A stretch of DNA of 64,000 bases from Phyllobacterium lublinensis (GTDB lineage: Bacteria; Pseudomonadota; Alphaproteobacteria; Rhizobiales; Rhizobiaceae): positions 124,001-188,000 of the forward strand of contig NZ_JAIUDQ010000001.1 of assembly GCF_020164435.1 (NCBI RefSeq). The letters run 5' to 3'. Each line of letters opens with the position of its first letter. Positions within the stretch are counted from its first letter, which is position 1. Under the pieces are notes generated by a model. The model had not been told where the DNA came from, searched no databases, and saw nothing but the letters and a program-made list of their open reading frames with translations. Both the position numbers and the translations under genes were made by a program. Positions 7,259-17,649 of the stretch are shown here, in pieces.

Positions 7259-8149
7259 TCAGTCCTGCCGTTTTGAATCACGCAAATAGTTGATGATGCC
7301 GGAAAAGTCCGAGGCCTCGTGACCAGCCGCGCCGAACTGGCCGTAGATTGCTTCGGCATGGGCACCGAGCGGAGTCGCTGCGCCAACACTCCTGGCGGCT
7401 TCCTGCGACAGTCGGAGATCTTTCAGCATGAGTGCCGCCGCAAAGCCAGGCTTGTAGTCATTGTTGGCGGGGGAGGTAGGGACTGGACCCGGAACCGGGC
7501 AGTAGGTGGTCAGCGACCAGCATTGGCCCGACGAGGTTGAAGCGACGTCGAACAGTGACTGGTGCGACAGGCCGAGCTTTTCCGCCAGAGTGAAAGCTTC
7601 ACTGACGCCAATCATCGAGATCCCAAGGATCATGTTGTTGCAGATCTTGGCAGCCTGACCATTGCCGGCCTTGCCGCAATGCACGATACGACCGGCCATG
7701 GGCATGAGGATTGGTTCGGCACTGGCAAACGCATCGGCACTGCCGCCTACCATGAAGGTGAGCGTGCCCGCCGCGGCGCCGCCGATACCGCCAGACACCG
7801 GCGCGTCGACAGCCTTGAGGCCGTTCGCTTCGGCGATTTCATGGGCCTTGCGGGCGGAGTCGACGTCGATTGTCGAGGAATCGATGAAAAGCGTGCCGTG
7901 TTTCGCAACCTTGGCGACGGCTTCATAGACGGACAGTACATGCTTTCCCGCCGGCAGCATCGTTATAACGACATCCGCCTTTGCAACTGCCGCCTCGGCA
8001 TTGGCCATGATCGTCACACCGTTGCCTTCGGCCACACTCAGGTTCTCGGGCAAGAGATCGAAGCCGAGGACCGTGTGGCCTGCCTTGACCAGATTGGCGG
8101 CCATAGGATTGCCCATATGGCCAAGACCGATAAAAGCGACAGTTGTCAT
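7259..8149 (-). CDS. mmsB: 3-hydroxyisobutyrate dehydrogenase
   Basis: The 296-residue protein has an N-terminal NAD-binding Rossmann motif GLGHMG (8-13), the family substrate loop DAPVSGGIGGA (115-125) and the catalytic lysine in GNGQAAKICNN (K168), at the usual length for the family. It oxidises 3-hydroxyisobutyrate to methylmalonate semialdehyde in valine degradation in the cytoplasm. It follows the acyl-CoA dehydrogenase gene with an 18-bp gap, so both are probably one operon transcribed leftward, ending at the terminator near 7030. Confidence 0.9.
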   Translation of the reverse strand: MTTVAFIGLGHMGNPMAANLVKAGHTVLGFDLLPENLSVAEGNGVTIMANAEAAVAKADVVITMLPAGKHVLSVYEAVAKVAKHGTLFIDSSTIDVDSARKAHEIAEANGLKAVDAPVSGGIGGAAAGTLTFMVGGSADAFASAEPILMPMAGRIVHCGKAGNGQAAKICNNMILGISMIGVSEAFTLAEKLGLSHQSLFDVASTSSGQCWSLTTYCPVPGPVPTSPANNDYKPGFAAALMLKDLRLSQEAARSVGAATPLGAHAEAIYGQFGAAGHEASDFSGIINYLRDSKRQD

Positions 8150-8167
8150 CGCAATGTTTCTCCTGTT

Positions 8168-9334
8168 TCAGCGGCCCGTCATGTGGCGCGCGATAATGAC
8201 CCGCATGATTTCATTCGTGCCTTCCAGAATCTGGTGAACACGCAGGTCGCGTACTAATTTTTCGACACCGTAATCGTGCAGGTAGCCATAACCGCCATGG
8301 ATCTGCAGCGCCTGATTGGCGACGTCGAACCCGACATCCGTGACGAAGCGCTTGGCCATCGCCGACCATTTCGAGGCGTCATGCGTCTTGCGGTCGAGTT
8401 TCGAGGCTGCAGTATAAAGCAGCACGCGGGCCGCGCTCAATTCCGTCTCCATGTCGGCCAGCTTGAACTGCAGCGCCTGGAACTGGTTGATCGCTTTGCC
8501 GAATGCCTTGCGTTCAGAGGCATAAGCCACCGCCTTGTCGAGTGCTGACTGGGCGCCGCCCAGCGAGCACGCGGCGATGTTGAGGCGCCCGCCATCGAGC
8601 CCGCCCATGGCGATACGAAAGCCGTCACCTTCCTCACCAAGCCGGTTTTCGACCGGAACCCGGCAGTTCTCAAAAATGACTTGCCTCGTCGACTGGGCGT
8701 TCCAGCCCATCTTGTGCTCATTGGCGCCGAATACCAGGCCGGGCGCATCTTTGGGTATGACGAGCGCGGATATCCCCTTGGGACCATCCTCGCCTGTGCG
8801 AACCATCGTTACATAAATATCGGAATCGCCAGCTCCGGAAATGAACTGCTTGGCACCGTTCAGCACGTAGTGATCGCCGTCACGGACCGCGCGTGTCTTC
8901 AGCGCTGCCGCATCGGATCCGGAATTGGGCTCGGTCAGACAGTAGCTCGCCAGCCATTCCATGGATGTCAGGCGCGGTATGAAACGTTGGCGCTGCTCTT
9001 CATTGCCGAAGAGGTCGATCATCCAGGTGCCCATGTTGTGTATGGATATGAAAGCGGAGAACGCCGGACAGGCGGCTGACAGCGCCTCGAAGATCAGCAC
9101 CGCATCCAACCGTTTCAGGCCGGAGCCGCCCACATCTTCACGGACATAGATGCCACCCATGCCGAGCGGACCTGTCTCGCGAATGACATCTGCCGGAAAA
9201 TGCTTGTCGCGATCCCATGCAAGCGCATTGGGCGCCACGCGATCAGCGGCGAACGCGCGGGCCATGTCCTGGATAGCCAGTTGCTCCTCGTTAAGCTCGA
9301 ACTGGCCAGCCGTCGAATCCACGCTGCTGTCCAT
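8168..9334 (-). CDS. acyl-CoA dehydrogenase, probably isobutyryl-CoA dehydrogenase
   Basis: The 388-residue FAD flavoprotein has the family signature CLTEPNSGSDAAAL, the FAD/ETF segment QIHGGYGYLHDYGVEKLVRD and the C-terminal active-site region ILEGTNEIM containing the catalytic base glutamate. The ATG at 9334 is preceded by a strong GGGAGGTGACA site; a GTG further upstream (9367) gives only an 11-residue extension. Placement immediately before mmsB points to isobutyryl-CoA oxidation to methacrylyl-CoA in valine catabolism. The enoyl-CoA hydratase and hydrolase steps are not encoded in this window. Confidence 0.9.
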   Translation of the reverse strand: MDSSVDSTAGQFELNEEQLAIQDMARAFAADRVAPNALAWDRDKHFPADVIRETGPLGMGGIYVREDVGGSGLKRLDAVLIFEALSAACPAFSAFISIHNMGTWMIDLFGNEEQRQRFIPRLTSMEWLASYCLTEPNSGSDAAALKTRAVRDGDHYVLNGAKQFISGAGDSDIYVTMVRTGEDGPKGISALVIPKDAPGLVFGANEHKMGWNAQSTRQVIFENCRVPVENRLGEEGDGFRIAMGGLDGGRLNIAACSLGGAQSALDKAVAYASERKAFGKAINQFQALQFKLADMETELSAARVLLYTAASKLDRKTHDASKWSAMAKRFVTDVGFDVANQALQIHGGYGYLHDYGVEKLVRDLRVHQILEGTNEIMRVIIARHMTGR

Positions 9335-9443
9335 TGTCACCTCCCTACATTTCTTATTGCCTGTCACTCTATCCCAAGCTTCCCGGTGCGCAACGTCTTC
9401 GGTGGGGCTAGGAAGAGAAAGACATATCCGCTACTCAAAGCCC

Positions 9444-10904
9444 ATGACGCACGCAATCATGTTGCAGGGAACCGGCTCAGATGTTGGGAAATCCGTCCTG
9501 GTGGCCGGATTGTGCCGGCTTGCCCGCAATCGCGGGCTGACGGTTCGTCCGTTCAAGCCGCAGAACATGTCGAACAATGCCGCTGTCAGCGACGATGGCG
9601 GCGAGATCGGCAGGGCACAATGGCTGCAGGCACTTGCTTGCGGTGTCCCCTCGTCGGTCCACATGAATCCGGTACTGCTGAAGCCGCAGTCGGAAACCGG
9701 CAGCCAGATCATTGTCCAAGGCAAGGTCTGGGGACAGGCCAAAGGTCGAGACTACCAGAAATTCAAGGCGCAGCTTCTCGATGCCGTCATGGCGTCCTGG
9801 GAGATCGTGCGTGATGGGGCCGACCTTGTCATTGTCGAGGGAGCCGGCTCACCTGCCGAGATCAACCTGCGCGCCGGTGACATTGCCAATATGGGTTTTG
9901 CCACCCGTGCGAACGTACCGGTGGTGCTCGTCGGAGACATTGACCGGGGTGGGGTAATCGCGTCGATCGTCGGGACGCATGCTATCCTGCAGCCGGAAGA
10001 CCGGGAGATGATAAAGGGCTACATCATCAACAAGTTTCGTGGCGACATTTCGCTTTTTGATGATGGCCTGCGTTCGATAACACGATTTACCGGCTGGCCA
10101 TCCTTTGGAGTGGTTCCCTGGCTGAAGGACGCATCCCGCCTTCCGGCAGAGGATTCCGTTGTCCTGGAGCGGTTGGTCAAGGGCGGCGGGCGACCCCTGA
10201 AAATCGCTGTTCCTGTCCTCGACCGCATTGCCAATTTCGACGATTTCGATCCGCTCATGGCAGAACCGGAAGTGGATGTCGTCATGATTCGAAGTGGCGA
10301 AAGCCTACCGGCCGATGCGGGGCTCGTGATCATTCCAGGGTCGAAATCGACAATCGCCGATCTCTTGCGCTTCAGGGAAAATGGCTGGGATCGCGATCTC
10401 GAAATCCACCGCCGCCGGGGTGGGCATATCATCGGCATCTGCGGGGGATATCAGATGCTCGGCCGAACGGTGCGCGACCCCGACGGCATCGAGGGTAGTG
10501 TCACCGAGATCGATGGCCTCGGACATCTCGATATCGACACTGTGATGGAGCCGGAGAAAACCGTCCGCAACGTCGAGGCACATTCGCTGCAATTCGACGT
10601 GCCGTTGCAGGGATACGAAATTCATCTCGGCCGAACGACCGGACCCGATTGCCTGCGGCCAACCGTGCGCATCAATGGCGCGGCGGACGGCGCGATGTCC
10701 GAAGACCGGAAAGTTTTCGGTACTTATATGCATGGGTTGTTTGGCGCGGATGCATTTCGGACGGCATTGCTACGTTCCATGGGAATCACCGCTGACGCTT
10801 ACAACTATAATGCAGGGGTTGAAACGGCACTCGATTCCATAGCCTGTCAACTGTCCGAGGTACTGGATACTGAGGCACTGTTTGCGATCAAAACACAGGG
10901 ATGA
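9444..10904 (+). CDS. cobQ: cobyric acid synthase, glutamine-hydrolysing
   Basis: The 486-residue protein amidates adenosylcobyrinic a,c-diamide at four side chains. It begins with the CobQ-type P-loop MLQGTGSDVGKS (6-17), contains PFKPQNMSNNA and a C-terminal class I amidotransferase-like domain with the nucleophile Cys in GICGGYQML and His in YMHGLFG. The start at 9444 fits family length; the open frame upstream to 9150 is antisense to the acyl-CoA dehydrogenase gene. The ribosome site is weak. It lies upstream of the B12 riboswitch and so is not under the control of that copy. Confidence 0.93.
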   Translation: MTHAIMLQGTGSDVGKSVLVAGLCRLARNRGLTVRPFKPQNMSNNAAVSDDGGEIGRAQWLQALACGVPSSVHMNPVLLKPQSETGSQIIVQGKVWGQAKGRDYQKFKAQLLDAVMASWEIVRDGADLVIVEGAGSPAEINLRAGDIANMGFATRANVPVVLVGDIDRGGVIASIVGTHAILQPEDREMIKGYIINKFRGDISLFDDGLRSITRFTGWPSFGVVPWLKDASRLPAEDSVVLERLVKGGGRPLKIAVPVLDRIANFDDFDPLMAEPEVDVVMIRSGESLPADAGLVIIPGSKSTIADLLRFRENGWDRDLEIHRRRGGHIIGICGGYQMLGRTVRDPDGIEGSVTEIDGLGHLDIDTVMEPEKTVRNVEAHSLQFDVPLQGYEIHLGRTTGPDCLRPTVRINGAADGAMSEDRKVFGTYMHGLFGADAFRTALLRSMGITADAYNYNAGVETALDSIACQLSEVLDTEALFAIKTQG

Positions 10905-10974
10905 CGCGACCGCAGCGCTTGATGTCGCAGTTTCGTTTGACATTCCTGGCGCTTGATGAATAACGTCAATTCAT

Positions 10975-11185
10975 GATTGGTTCCCGAACCGGCCAAAGGC
11001 CAGGGATCAAAAGGGAATGCGACGGCCGTACCCAACAGGGCGGCTTAACCGCAGCCGACCCCGCGACTGTAGAGCGGCGAGGGTCAATGTCAGTGCCAGA
11101 AGCGAAAGCGGATGGCAGCCACTGGGAAACCGGGAAGGCGGCATTGACCTTGCGACCCGCGAGCCAGGAGACCTGCCAATCATAG
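10975..11185 (+). promoter_or_regulatory. cobalamin riboswitch
   Basis: The 5' GGTTCCC segment (10979) is followed by AAAAGGGAATGCG (11010), a GCCG-rich arm with CCGCGACTGTA, the near-consensus core GCCACTGGGAAACCGGGAAG (11118-11137) and the B12-box-like AGCCAGGAGACCTGCC (11162-11177). A further hairpin (GAAGGG/CCCTTC, 11205-11222) precedes the ribosome site of cbtB and may be the expression platform. It should lower expression of cbtB, cbtA, cobU, cobW, cobN and cobO when adenosylcobalamin is plentiful. Confidence 0.93.
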
Positions 11186-11243
11186 GGTAATAGTGCCCAG
11201 AACCGAAGGGGATCGTCCCTTCTGGCCCTGCACGGAGGTTGTT

Positions 11244-11423
11244 ATGGCTGCTGCTCGTACTTCGACTACGATTTCTCTTCCGCTCGCATCGCGTCTGACC
11301 ACGGCGGTGTTTTCACTTATGCTTGGGGTGTTCATCATTTACGGTGTCGGACTTTCACATTCCGAAACACTGCATGACACAGCACATGACACCCGCCATT
11401 CATACGGATTCCCTTGCCATTAA
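11244..11423 (+). CDS. cbtB: cobalt transporter subunit CbtB
   Basis: The 59-residue inner-membrane protein has one transmembrane helix (residues about 15-38) and a short histidine-rich C-terminus (SHSETLHDTAHDTRHS) characteristic of CbtB. The ATG at 11244 follows CGGAGG. It is the first gene after the cobalamin riboswitch and pairs with CbtA in cobalt uptake, an assignment based on co-occurrence with B12 riboswitches in this family. A hairpin (GGCTGAA/TTCAGCC, 11433-11454) lies just after the stop and may cause partial termination. Confidence 0.9.
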   Translation: MAAARTSTTISLPLASRLTTAVFSLMLGVFIIYGVGLSHSETLHDTAHDTRHSYGFPCH

Positions 11424-11547
11424 GGCTGGACAGGCTGAACAATCCGATTCAGCCTTCAGCGCTTAAGCATTGAAAAATCAAGATTTGTTTGCCCGGGACG
11501 TCATTGGCGTACCCGGCGGTTTGCATTAGGGATTGGGAGCAGATCTC

Positions 11548-12276
11548 ATGTTGGTCAAATATCTCCTGGCTACAATCGTAGCTGGATTGTTTGCTGGTAT
11601 CCTGTTGACACCGGCGATGTACGTGCGGAACGTTCCGCTTATTCTCCATGCCGAAGAGTACGAGGATGCCGGCGGTCACGAACATAGCCATGACGCTGCA
11701 GCGCCAGCGGCCGCAGCAGCGGAAAGCGCGGCGGTCGCGCCGCATACCCACGAGGAAGAGGCAGGACCAGAACTGCCGTTTGGACGGCTCGGCAATACAT
11801 TGCTGATCAATCTGGTAGCCGGCGCCGGCTTTGCACTCGTGACGGGAGCGGCTGCGCTTCTCCTCGGCCGCAGGATTACCCTGCAGAACGGTATTTACTG
11901 GGGTCTCGCCGGGTTCTTCATCTTCAATTTCGCACCAGCCTTCAGTCTTGCTCCGGAGTTGCCGGCCATGCCTGCAGCTGATCTTGCCGCCCGGCAGGCC
12001 TGGTGGTTGATCACTGTCCTTCTTACTGCGGGCGGTGTCTATTTCATCGTGCTTCGCGAGGAGATTTGGGCCAAAATCCTGGGCGTTGTGCTGATCGTCG
12101 CGCCGCACATTTACGGTGCGCCCGAAGTTGAGGACCTTGCTTCTCCGGTTCCGCCGACACTGGCTTCAGAGTTTGCCGTGTCGACTCTCGCGACCAATCT
12201 GTTCTTCTGGGTTGTGCTAGGAACGGCACTTGGCTGGGCCATTCAACACTATGCGGCATCGGAGCTTGACGGTTGA
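11548..12276 (+). CDS. cbtA: cobalt transporter subunit CbtA
   Basis: The 242-residue membrane protein has about five predicted transmembrane helices: an N-terminal helix, then a histidine/acid/alanine-rich periplasmic or cytosolic loop (HEHSHD near residue 50; HTHEEE near 74), then four further helices. The family is the predicted cobalt transporter CbtA. The ATG at 11548 is preceded by GGGAG; the upstream in-frame start at 11533 is less likely. Its stop overlaps the cobU start by one base (TGATG), indicating translational coupling. Confidence 0.9.
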   Translation: MLVKYLLATIVAGLFAGILLTPAMYVRNVPLILHAEEYEDAGGHEHSHDAAAPAAAAAESAAVAPHTHEEEAGPELPFGRLGNTLLINLVAGAGFALVTGAAALLLGRRITLQNGIYWGLAGFFIFNFAPAFSLAPELPAMPAADLAARQAWWLITVLLTAGGVYFIVLREEIWAKILGVVLIVAPHIYGAPEVEDLASPVPPTLASEFAVSTLATNLFFWVVLGTALGWAIQHYAASELDG

Positions 12277-12800
12277 TGCCGATCCTGGAGCGCGGAGCAA
12301 CGCTTGTTCTGGGCGGCGCGCGTTCCGGAAAATCCTCCTTTGCCGAGGGCCTGATCGATGCATCCAGCCTGGATGCAGTCTATCTTGCCACCGGCAGGGC
12401 ATGGGATGACGAAATGTCCGAGAGGATCGGGCTACACAAAGCGCGACGAGGTCCGAACTGGACAACAATCGAGGAACCTATCGATCTTGCTGGCGTCCTG
12501 GAGAGAGAATGTCGCGACGAGAAGGCGGTCCTCGTCGACTGCCTTACTCTATGGCTCACCAATCTGATGATGGATGGGCGAGATATAGAAGAAGAGACGG
12601 CCAGGCTCGTCGGCATGCTGCCTCGCCTTGGGGGCGTTGTCGTTCTTGTGTCAAATGAGGTGGGCCTCGGTATCGTACCGGAGAACCACATGGCGCGTGC
12701 GTTTCGCGACCACGCGGGACGCCTCCATCAAGCCGTGGCGCAGGCCGCGGCAACAGTCTATTTCGTGGCGGCTGGATTGCCGCTCAAAATGAAGGGATGA
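12276..12800 (+). CDS. cobU: adenosylcobinamide kinase / adenosylcobinamide-phosphate guanylyltransferase
   Basis: The 174-residue protein (CobP in Pseudomonas naming) starts with the P-loop [15 protein letters not shown], then has [22 protein letters not shown] and the [12 protein letters not shown] motif of the CobU family. It phosphorylates adenosylcobinamide and transfers GMP to it in nucleotide-loop assembly. It overlaps cbtA by one base and cobW by four (ATGA), so it belongs to the riboswitch-controlled operon. Confidence 0.93.
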   Translation: MPILERGATLVLGGARSGKSSFAEGLIDASSLDAVYLATGRAWDDEMSERIGLHKARRGPNWTTIEEPIDLAGVLERECRDEKAVLVDCLTLWLTNLMMDGRDIEEETARLVGMLPRLGGVVVLVSNEVGLGIVPENHMARAFRDHAGRLHQAVAQAAATVYFVAAGLPLKMKG

Positions 12801-13876
12801 ATGAAATGCAGGATCAAAAGATGCTCGACGGAAAGAAAATTCCGGCGACGGTGATCACCGGCTTTCTCGGCTCGGGCAAGACGACGATGATCCGCAACCT
12901 GCTGGAGAATGCCAATGGCAAGCGTATCGCACTGATCATCAATGAGTTCGGCGATCTTGGCGTAGACGGCGGCCTGCTAAAGGGTTGCGGTATCGAGGCC
13001 TGCCGCGATGAAGATGTGATAGAGCTCAACAATGGCTGCATCTGTTGCACTGTGGCCGACGATTTCATCCCGACCATGACGAAATTGCTCGACCGTCCCG
13101 ATCGTCCGGATCATATCGTGATCGAGACATCAGGTCTTGCCTTGCCGCAACCACTGGTGGCGGCTTTCAACTGGCCGGAAATTAGGACGCAGGTGACGGT
13201 TGATGGTGTGGTCACAGTTATCGATGCCGCCGCTGTGTCGGAGGGTCGCTTCGCCGACGACCACGACAAGGTTGATGCGCAGCGCGTAAAGGATGAGTCG
13301 CTCGATCACGACAGCCCGCTCGAGGAGCTTTTTGAAGACCAGATCCGAGCGGCCGACCTGATCGTCCTCAACAAGACCGATTTGATCAGCGGAGATCAAC
13401 TTGACGGTGTAAAGGGTGATGTCCAGAGCCGGTCGTCGCGCACGCTCAACATGGTTCCGGCGAGTTTCGGCAAGCTGAGCAACCAGTTGCTGCTGGGCCT
13501 CGGCGTAGGCACGGAAGAAGATATCGCAAACCGCAAGTCGCACCATGAGATGGAGCACGAAGCAGGGGAGGAACACGATCACGATGAGTTCGAAAGCTTC
13601 GTGGTCGGCCTCGGTCCGATAGCGGAACCGAAGTCCTTCGTCGAGAAGCTCAAGAACGTCATTGCAGAGCACGATGTCTTGCGTCTGAAGGGCTTCGTCG
13701 ATGTTCCGGGCAAGCCCATGCGTCTCGTGGTACAGGCGGTAGGATCAAGGATCGAACATTATTTCGATCGCAGCTGGCATCCCGAGGAAAAGCGCCAGAC
13801 GCGTCTGGTGGTGATCGGTCTCCACGATATCGATACCGCGGCGATAGAGACAGCCATGAATGCCGCAGCGGCATAG
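12797..13876 (+). CDS. cobW: cobalamin biosynthesis GTPase CobW
   Basis: The 359-residue G3E-family GTPase has the P-loop GFLGSGKTT (residues about 22-30), the metal-binding CICC motif (within NNGCICCT) and an NKTD base-recognition motif. A histidine/acid-rich stretch ([16 protein letters not shown]) lies near residue 255, followed by the CobW C-terminal domain. It is thought to deliver cobalt to the CobNST chelatase. The start overlaps the cobU stop (ATGA); MQDQ at 12806 is an alternative. It is placed directly before cobN. Confidence 0.93.
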   Translation: MNEMQDQKMLDGKKIPATVITGFLGSGKTTMIRNLLENANGKRIALIINEFGDLGVDGGLLKGCGIEACRDEDVIELNNGCICCTVADDFIPTMTKLLDRPDRPDHIVIETSGLALPQPLVAAFNWPEIRTQVTVDGVVTVIDAAAVSEGRFADDHDKVDAQRVKDESLDHDSPLEELFEDQIRAADLIVLNKTDLISGDQLDGVKGDVQSRSSRTLNMVPASFGKLSNQLLLGLGVGTEEDIANRKSHHEMEHEAGEEHDHDEFESFVVGLGPIAEPKSFVEKLKNVIAEHDVLRLKGFVDVPGKPMRLVVQAVGSRIEHYFDRSWHPEEKRQTRLVVIGLHDIDTAAIETAMNAAAA

Positions 13877-13891
13877 CAGCAGGTTAGTTCA

Positions 13892-16800
13892 ATGCATCTC
13901 CTTCTCGCTCAGAAAGGCACCATAGCCGAAGGCACGGAGGCGATCGATCTCGGCCAGACGCCGGGGGACGTGCTATTTCTCTCCGCTGCCGATACGGAAC
14001 TGGCAAGTCTCGCTTCCGCACAGCGGCAGGGGACTGGAGAGGCGTCCTTGCGCCTTGCCAATATGATGGCACTGTCGCATCCGATGTCGGTCGATGCCTA
14101 TGTGGAGCGAACCGCACGCCATGCCCGCCTGATCGTCGTCCGTGTCATTGGCGGCGAGAGCTATTGGCCCTATGGCCTGGAGGCATTGCACGCCTGTGCC
14201 GTCAATAATCATGTCCAATTGGCCGTGCTCCCTGGCGACGACAAGCCTGATCCCGGACTCGACCGCTTTTCGACGATCCCGCGCCAGGATCGGGACGCAC
14301 TGTGGCACTACCTTCTTGAAGGTGGTGCTCATAACGCCCAGCGATTTCTGGGCTATTGCGCCGCATTGATCCATGGCGGGGACAAGCCGCAAGAAGCAGC
14401 CCCCTTGCTGAAGGCCGGCTTGTGGTGGCCGGGAAATATGGCGCCGTCGCTCTCCGAAATGCACGATCACTGGCAGGAAGGTGCGCCGGTGGCTGCCATA
14501 TGCTTTTACCGGGCGCTGGTGCAGAGCGGCCAGACACAGCCCGTGGGGGCATTGATCAAAGCATTGAAGGCCAAGGGATTGAACCCGCTCCCGGTCTTCG
14601 TATCAAGCTTGAAGGATCCCGTTTCGGTGGCAACGCTGGAGGCAATCTTCGGTGACGCACCGCCTGCCGTCGTTCTCAATGCCACGGGGTTCGCAGTGTC
14701 AGCTCCGGGGGCGGCGCGCAAAGCCACCGTGCTGGAGCACGACGGTGCCATCGTCCTGCAGGTTATCTTCTCCGGCTCCAGTGTTGACCAGTGGCAAAGC
14801 TCGGACCAGGGCCTTACGGCGCGCGACCTGGCCATGAACGTGGCACTGCCGGAAGTGGATGGTCGGGTGCTGTCGCGCGCCGTGTCCTTCAAATCGGCAC
14901 GGCAATATGATGAGGCGGTCGAGTCCAACATCGTGACGCATGAGCCGCGACCCGATCGGGTTGAGTTCGTCGCTTCACTGGCCGCGAATTGGGCACGGCT
15001 TCGCGCCACGACGCCCGAGGGCCGACGCATCGCCCTCATCATGGCCAACTATCCCAATCGGGATGGACGCCTCGGCAATGGCGTCGGGCTCGATACTCCT
15101 GCCGGAACGTGGCATGTGCTGAACACGATGCGGGAGCATGGCTATGCGGTCGCCAATGTGCCGCCCGATGGCGATGCCTTGATCAACCATATGATGGCGG
15201 GGCCGACCAACGCTGCAGGTGATGGGCGGGAAGTTCGTGAAACGATTTCCTTGAATCAATACAACAGCTTCTTCCAGGCGCTTCCTGAGGTGATTCAACG
15301 GGCGGTGAAGGAGCGATGGGGCGCTCCGGAGGCCGACCCGTTCTTTGCAGACGCGATGCAGGCCTTTGCGGTGCCGCTTGCGCGTTTTGGTGAAACGCTC
15401 GTCGGTATCCAGCCGGCTCGGGGCTATAACATCGATCCGAAGGACAGCTACCACTCGCCGGATCTCGTCCCGCCCCATGGCTACTTCGCCTTTTACGCTT
15501 ACTTGCGTGAAGTCTACGATGCCCACGCCATCGTCCATGTCGGCAAGCATGGCAATCTTGAATGGCTGCCGGGAAAATCCCTGGCTCTTTCGGAAAACTG
15601 CTATCCGGAGGCGGTCCTCGGTCCGGTCCCGCATGTCTATCCGTTCATCGTCAACGATCCCGGCGAGGGCACCCAGGCCAAGCGCCGGTCGTCGGCGGTG
15701 ATCATCGACCATCTGACCCCACCGCTTACCCGGGCGGAGAGCTACGGCCCGCTGAAGGATCTCGAAGCGCTGGTAGACGAATATTACGAGGCCTCCGGTG
15801 TCGATCCCCGCAGACTCGTTCGCCTGAAGGTGCAGATACTTGATCTGGTTCGCGACATCGGTCTCGACCATGATGCGGGCATTCATGACCACGATCCTGA
15901 CGATCTTGCCCTGCAAAAACTCGACGCTTATCTGTGCGATCTGAAGGAGATGCAGATCCGCGATGGTCTGCATGTTTTCGGGCGTTCGCCAGAGGGACGT
16001 CTGCTGACCGATCTCGTGGTGGCCCTTGCCCGCGTACCGCGCGGTTCGGGACATGGCGCCGATCAAAGCCTGCAGCGCGCCATTGCCCTCGACCTCGACC
16101 TTGCCGGCTTTGACCCGCTCGACTGCGATATGGCTGCGCCATGGGTTGGTGCATGTCCGGAGATCCTGCAAGCTGTCTCCGATGCTCCCTGGCGCATTGC
16201 CGGCGACACGGTGGAACGTATCGAGCTGCTGGCGGCCAAGCTGGTGGCGGGTGAAACCTCATGTCCACCCGATTGGCAAAGTACCGGGGTGGTGCTTGAG
16301 GGGATCGAGACTAACCTTCGTCCGGCGGTTACCGTGTGCGGCGACGCGGAGATCAACGCACTGTTGAGAGCCCTGGACGGCCGCTTCATTGTGCCCGGAC
16401 CATCCGGTGCGCCAACCCGCGGCCGCCCCGATGTCTTGCCAACCGGCCGGAATTTCTTTTCGGTCGACAGTCGCGCCGTGCCAACGCCAGCAGCGTGGGA
16501 ACTCGGCCAGAAATCCGCCGAACTCTTGATCCGCCGTTATACGCAGGACCATGGAGAATGGCCCACGTCGTTCGGCCTCACGGCATGGGGCACATCAAAC
16601 ATGCGGACCGGCGGTGATGATATCGCGCAGGCGCTGGCGCTGATTGGGGTCAAACCGGTATGGGACATGGCATCCCGCCGTGTGACCGGCTACGAAATCA
16701 TCCCGACCGCATTGCTCGGCCGACCACGCGTCGACGTCACTTTGCGCATCTCCGGCTTCTTCCGCGATGCCTTTCCCGACCAGATTGCACTTTTCGATAC

Positions 16801-17623
16801 GGCGGTGCGTGCGGTAGGCGCGCTGGACGAGGATGAAAGTGACAACCCAATCGCCGCTCGCATGCGCAACGAACAGATGCGACTCGTTGCGGAAGGCAGC
16901 GATGAAAAGCTGGCGAGGCAGCGTGCTGGTTTTCGCGTCTTCGGTTCAAAACCCGGGGCGTATGGTGCTGGATTGCAGGCCTTGATCGACGAAAAGGACT
17001 GGGCGAAGCGCGATGATCTGGCAGAGGCCTGGCTGGTCTGGGGTGGCTATGCCTATGGCGCCGGGGAAGATGGTACTGCAGAGCGCGGCTTGCTCCAGGA
17101 AAGGCTCCGGACGGTGGAGGCGGTCGTACAGAACCAGGACAATCGGGAGCACGACCTTCTGGATTCCGACGATTACTATCAGTTTGAAGGGGGCATGTCG
17201 GCTGCAGTGGAATTGATGTCAGGCGAGCAACCGGTAATCTATCACAACGATCATTCGCGCCCGGAAAAGCCAGTCATCCGTACCCTTCAGGAAGAGATTG
17301 CACGCACTGTGCGTGGTCGCGTCACCAATCCGAAATGGATCGCTGGCGTCATGCGCCACGGCTACAAGGGAGCGTTCGAGATGGCAGCAACCGTCGATTA
17401 CCTCTTCGCGTTCGCTGCCACCACGGGCGCTGTCGGTGACCATCATTTCGAAGGTGTCTATCAGGCATTTCTGGTGGACGAGGATGTGCGAGACTTCCTC
17501 AAGGATAAGAACCCTCATGCTTTGCGTGACATAGCGCAAAAGCTGGAAGAGGCAGTGACGCGGGGCTTCTGGACACCGAAATCCAATTCCGCGCGCTACG
17601 AACTCAGCAGCCTCGCTGCCTGA
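13892..17623 (+). CDS. cobN: cobaltochelatase subunit CobN
   Basis: The 1243-residue protein is the large subunit of the aerobic ATP-dependent CobNST chelatase that inserts cobalt into hydrogenobyrinic acid a,c-diamide. Landmarks include GKHGNLEWLPGK, the segment HVYPFIVNDPGEGTQAKRR, and the C-terminal magnesium-chelatase-H-like region with KNPHALRDIAQKLEEA. Length is normal. It follows cobW by 15 bp. The partner genes cobS and cobT are not in this window. Long antisense frames over this gene are shadows. Confidence 0.95.
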   Translation: MHLLLAQKGTIAEGTEAIDLGQTPGDVLFLSAADTELASLASAQRQGTGEASLRLANMMALSHPMSVDAYVERTARHARLIVVRVIGGESYWPYGLEALHACAVNNHVQLAVLPGDDKPDPGLDRFSTIPRQDRDALWHYLLEGGAHNAQRFLGYCAALIHGGDKPQEAAPLLKAGLWWPGNMAPSLSEMHDHWQEGAPVAAICFYRALVQSGQTQPVGALIKALKAKGLNPLPVFVSSLKDPVSVATLEAIFGDAPPAVVLNATGFAVSAPGAARKATVLEHDGAIVLQVIFSGSSVDQWQSSDQGLTARDLAMNVALPEVDGRVLSRAVSFKSARQYDEAVESNIVTHEPRPDRVEFVASLAANWARLRATTPEGRRIALIMANYPNRDGRLGNGVGLDTPAGTWHVLNTMREHGYAVANVPPDGDALINHMMAGPTNAAGDGREVRETISLNQYNSFFQALPEVIQRAVKERWGAPEADPFFADAMQAFAVPLARFGETLVGIQPARGYNIDPKDSYHSPDLVPPHGYFAFYAYLREVYDAHAIVHVGKHGNLEWLPGKSLALSENCYPEAVLGPVPHVYPFIVNDPGEGTQAKRRSSAVIIDHLTPPLTRAESYGPLKDLEALVDEYYEASGVDPRRLVRLKVQILDLVRDIGLDHDAGIHDHDPDDLALQKLDAYLCDLKEMQIRDGLHVFGRSPEGRLLTDLVVALARVPRGSGHGADQSLQRAIALDLDLAGFDPLDCDMAAPWVGACPEILQAVSDAPWRIAGDTVERIELLAAKLVAGETSCPPDWQSTGVVLEGIETNLRPAVTVCGDAEINALLRALDGRFIVPGPSGAPTRGRPDVLPTGRNFFSVDSRAVPTPAAWELGQKSAELLIRRYTQDHGEWPTSFGLTAWGTSNMRTGGDDIAQALALIGVKPVWDMASRRVTGYEIIPTALLGRPRVDVTLRISGFFRDAFPDQIALFDTAVRAVGALDEDESDNPIAARMRNEQMRLVAEGSDEKLARQRAGFRVFGSKPGAYGAGLQALIDEKDWAKRDDLAEAWLVWGGYAYGAGEDGTAERGLLQERLRTVEAVVQNQDNREHDLLDSDDYYQFEGGMSAAVELMSGEQPVIYHNDHSRPEKPVIRTLQEEIARTVRGRVTNPKWIAGVMRHGYKGAFEMAATVDYLFAFAATTGAVGDHHFEGVYQAFLVDEDVRDFLKDKNPHALRDIAQKLEEAVTRGFWTPKSNSARYELSSLAA

Positions 17624-17649
17624 CAATTTCATTTGGAAGGAGACGCCAA

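Noticed and set aside
14975-16171. 398-codon frame on the minus strand over cobN
   Set aside because: Antisense shadow of an unambiguous cobN; composition is not protein-like and no family is recognisable.
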